Shown here piece by piece: positions 62,044 to 64,000 of a DNA stretch of 64,000 nucleotides (its first letter is position 1; every line of letters begins with the position of its first letter). The notes under the pieces are model-generated. The model did not search any database, was not told the origin of the DNA, and was given only the letters and a program-made list of their open reading frames with translations. Position numbers and translations under genes: made by a program. Source of the stretch: Coniochaeta sp. PMI_546 (Eukaryota > Ascomycota > Sordariomycetes > Coniochaetales > Coniochaetaceae); NCBI GenBank assembly GCA_021432605.1, contig MU271143.1:3047277-3111276 (forward strand), written 5' to 3'.

Positions 62044-63601
62044 TGTGTGTCGCATTGCATCACGCCGAGCGAGATTGTCTCACCGCAAAGCAGCTGAGGT
62101 CTGAGAGCTCGCACCTTATATCCCAGCTGATTCGCAGAAGTCAGCCTGTCCGTAATTATTCTGCATAACTGCGAGCATCAGAGCTAATTCTACCCACCTT
62201 TCTTTCACAAAGCGAAAACACCTTAGTAAAGACGGCGACAGTACAAGAAGATCATGATCATGTAATCAAAAAAAGACTCACCACGTAATAGATAGTTCCA
62301 TGCGGTCAAACTTGGCCCCAAAAAAAGCCATTTGGAATGGGTGAGCGCTAGTGAAAATGAAGCGCGTAGTCGCGGTATATCGGAGTAACGCGAACCCGAA
62401 ATAGGCGAATTGATCAATCAGTAAGCAACCAGATTGTTGCCATGCCTCTTAGCTTGCACCAGTTAGCAAGAAGTGTGACCGCTGAGCAGGAGCTTGTGTC
62501 AAAGATGGGACAGTAAAGCACACCAAGATCAGACAAGATAGGGGTAGAAGTAAGGTAGGCAAGGTAACTTAGCAGGTATGTACATGTACCGTACCCACCC
62601 CGGCACCTACTATGGTAGACTACCTTACCTTACTCCGACATTGCCTTGATTATATCACGTGTCCGCTCACAGGTTGGTGATGGCTCCTTCCTCACGTCTA
62701 ACTACCCGTATATCTATTTGGCTGGGCTGTCGGCATACCTCTAGCATAGCAACGATTGAAATTCCAAATCGCCATCCAGGTTTCTCCAAAAGCCCCCATC
62801 GTTACGTGCAGGTCACTGCTGCTATATTTGCTTAAGTACTCCTGTATCTCGGGGAGGCTGATGTGCAGAGTGCCGGCGACATGCACCCGGCCTCAGGTTA
62901 AGAAAGCTGGGCACCTTGAATGGCAATCGCCATTGCGAAGGGAATGACATAGCGGTGACGGGTCTACGGTATTGCGGAACTGGACTTCTGGACCTGCAGG
63001 GCCGTATTCGCCAAGACTAGCCCCTTCTGCCATTGGGCTGACCAATTTGCCCGAGACCGATTCAGCAGCATTGCTAGGCTCACGGTTCTCGGTAAGCGCT
63101 AGACCTAAGGTAGAGTTCTAAGTAGTCGGATCTAGACCTAAAGCACCATCCGGCTGTAGGCCAAGGACGATTACTACGGCAATAGCCTAGTGATTAGCTC
63201 TGCGTAATACGGCCATGCAGTAATAGTACGTGATCAAGAAATTGGAATTACTCTATAAGATATTTGCCTGTACAGCCCGTGGCGGTCTTATCATTCAGTC
63301 ATCACTCAGCAAGACTTGGCGTGGCTCGCTTGACTTCACTTTCTGTGATGAAGCCTCGGGACCAACATACTCTCCGTCCGCACGCGACGGAGCGATGGCT
63401 AGACCAAGACACAGCACGCGACATTTGCAACCCGCAGTCACTAGAGTAAAGGCTCGCCGCCATGGGGCCAAGCCAGGTGTAACGTATATAAGAGACTCAC
63501 ACTTGACACTCTCAGATTGATCTTTCTATGTCGGCAAATTATAAGTATCAGGACAATAAGCAGTTTTGCAAGTTGCCCATCCCTCTTGTGAACCGAAGCG
63601 C
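62044..63601. other. Divergent intergenic region, 1.56 kb
   Basis: Lies between the minus-strand regulator (start 62043) and the plus-strand hydrolase (start 63602), so it should hold both promoters. Short frames at 62223-62417, 62698-62947 and 63230-63520 have no domain. An AGGTA-rich patch at about 62540-62640 has repeats such as TACCTTAC/GTAAGGTA. No RNA gene recognised. Confidence 0.5.
63485..63491 (+). promoter_or_regulatory. TATA box of hydrolase gene
   Basis: TATATAA about 110 bp before the first ATG at 63602, the same spacing as in the secreted-protein gene at 50492. Confidence 0.5.
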
Positions 63602-64000
63602 ATGATGATGGCGTTGACAAGACTCATATCACTTGGCCTGCTTGTTGTTGCTCTGTCAGGGTTCGGCGCCTCGGCTGCGGCCAACATAAGCTCTAGCATA
63701 AGCTGCGGATCCCAATGTCAGACTCTCGCCCTTGCCGGTGCCTCCTGGGAGGCGACGCAGCATGCGTCCACCACCTTTGATTTCTACTCGATCCCTCACA
63801 ACTTCTCGGCAAGCCTTCCCGAGGGCAGCCTGCTGGGCCTCGAGGTGGCGACAGACCTGACAAACTTCAGCGTACCCAGCGGTCTCTCCATGTCGCGGAT
63901 CAAGTACACGACGAGCGACCTGAATGGCACCATCCTTCCAGCGTCTGCCTACATCCTCTGGCCCTACGAACCACTTGATTTACCGGGTTGTCAAAGAGGT
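63602..64000 (+). CDS. Secreted alpha/beta hydrolase, 5' part
   Basis: Open to the window edge (133 codons visible). Three consecutive ATGs (63602, 63605, 63608) are followed by a hydrophobic signal peptide of about 26 residues ending near SAAA. Next comes a secreted N-terminal region with two Cys (SISCGSQCQ), the segment FDFYSIPHNFSASLPEGSLL, then SRIKYTTSDLNGTILPASAY and ILWPYEP. The order FY-x-P, PG/PEG-x-LL, RI-x-Y-x-S/T-DLNG-x-x-x-P-x-S-A-Y-x-LWPY matches the N-terminus of fungal secreted alpha/beta hydrolases related to secretory lipases. The catalytic Ser would lie beyond the window. Several N-glycosylation sequons (NIS, NFS, NGT) fit secretion. The last visible residues may already cross an intron border. 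The substrate is unknown. Confidence 0.68.
   Translation, partial: MMMALTRLISLGLLVVALSGFGASAAANISSSISCGSQCQTLALAGASWEATQHASTTFDFYSIPHNFSASLPEGSLLGLEVATDLTNFSVPSGLSMSRIKYTTSDLNGTILPASAYILWPYEPLDLPGCQRG

Overview
The window looks like filamentous ascomycete (Pezizomycotina) DNA. It has short 54-87 bp spliceosomal introns, Zn(II)2Cys6 transcription factors, a fungal TauD-type dioxygenase, Kex2-processed secreted proteins and chromodomain Gypsy retrotransposons. About 47 kb has almost no CpA/TpG and an excess of TpA while CpG is kept, the mark of repeat-induced point mutation (RIP).

Layout. 1-703: upstream DNA with a TATA-like tract. 704-1963: a four-exon Fe(II)/2-oxoglutarate dioxygenase gene. 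2156-49591: a continuous RIP-mutated repeat block with no intact gene. It contains several copies of chromovirus family A (LTR about 392 bp), two of family B (LTR 430 bp), one Gypsy element C (LTR 291 bp), a probable Tad-like LINE (D) and a 2.5-kb non-LTR-like element (E). Elements are nested up to four deep: A1 holds B1, B1 holds B2, and a solo A LTR sits in a B2 LTR. Four insertions have clean target-site duplications (TSDs) and can be ordered. An 85-base run of N (34296-34380) marks an assembly gap beside a repeated 24-bp motif.

49813-53943: a small island of ordinary base composition. It carries one intact gene for a small secreted Cys-containing protein and a decayed duplicate of an Hrp1/Musashi-like RNA-binding protein gene, broken by Gln-to-stop changes typical of RIP. 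The island is flanked by a second copy of E in opposite orientation (55209-57638), an older E fragment, and direct copies of an AT-rich unit F that served as insertion target for E.

58248-64000: normal genic DNA with two convergent Zn(II)2Cys6 regulators (58248-60006 + and 60246-62043 -), a 1.56-kb intergenic region, and the 5' end of a probable secreted alpha/beta hydrolase gene that runs off the window.

The picture is a compartmented genome in which genes abut or sit inside RIP-inactivated repeats. I see no previously undescribed system that I can defend. The most useful leads are the E/F architecture around the secreted-protein island, the RIP-broken RNA-binding duplicate, and a GC-AG intron splitting a zinc cluster.
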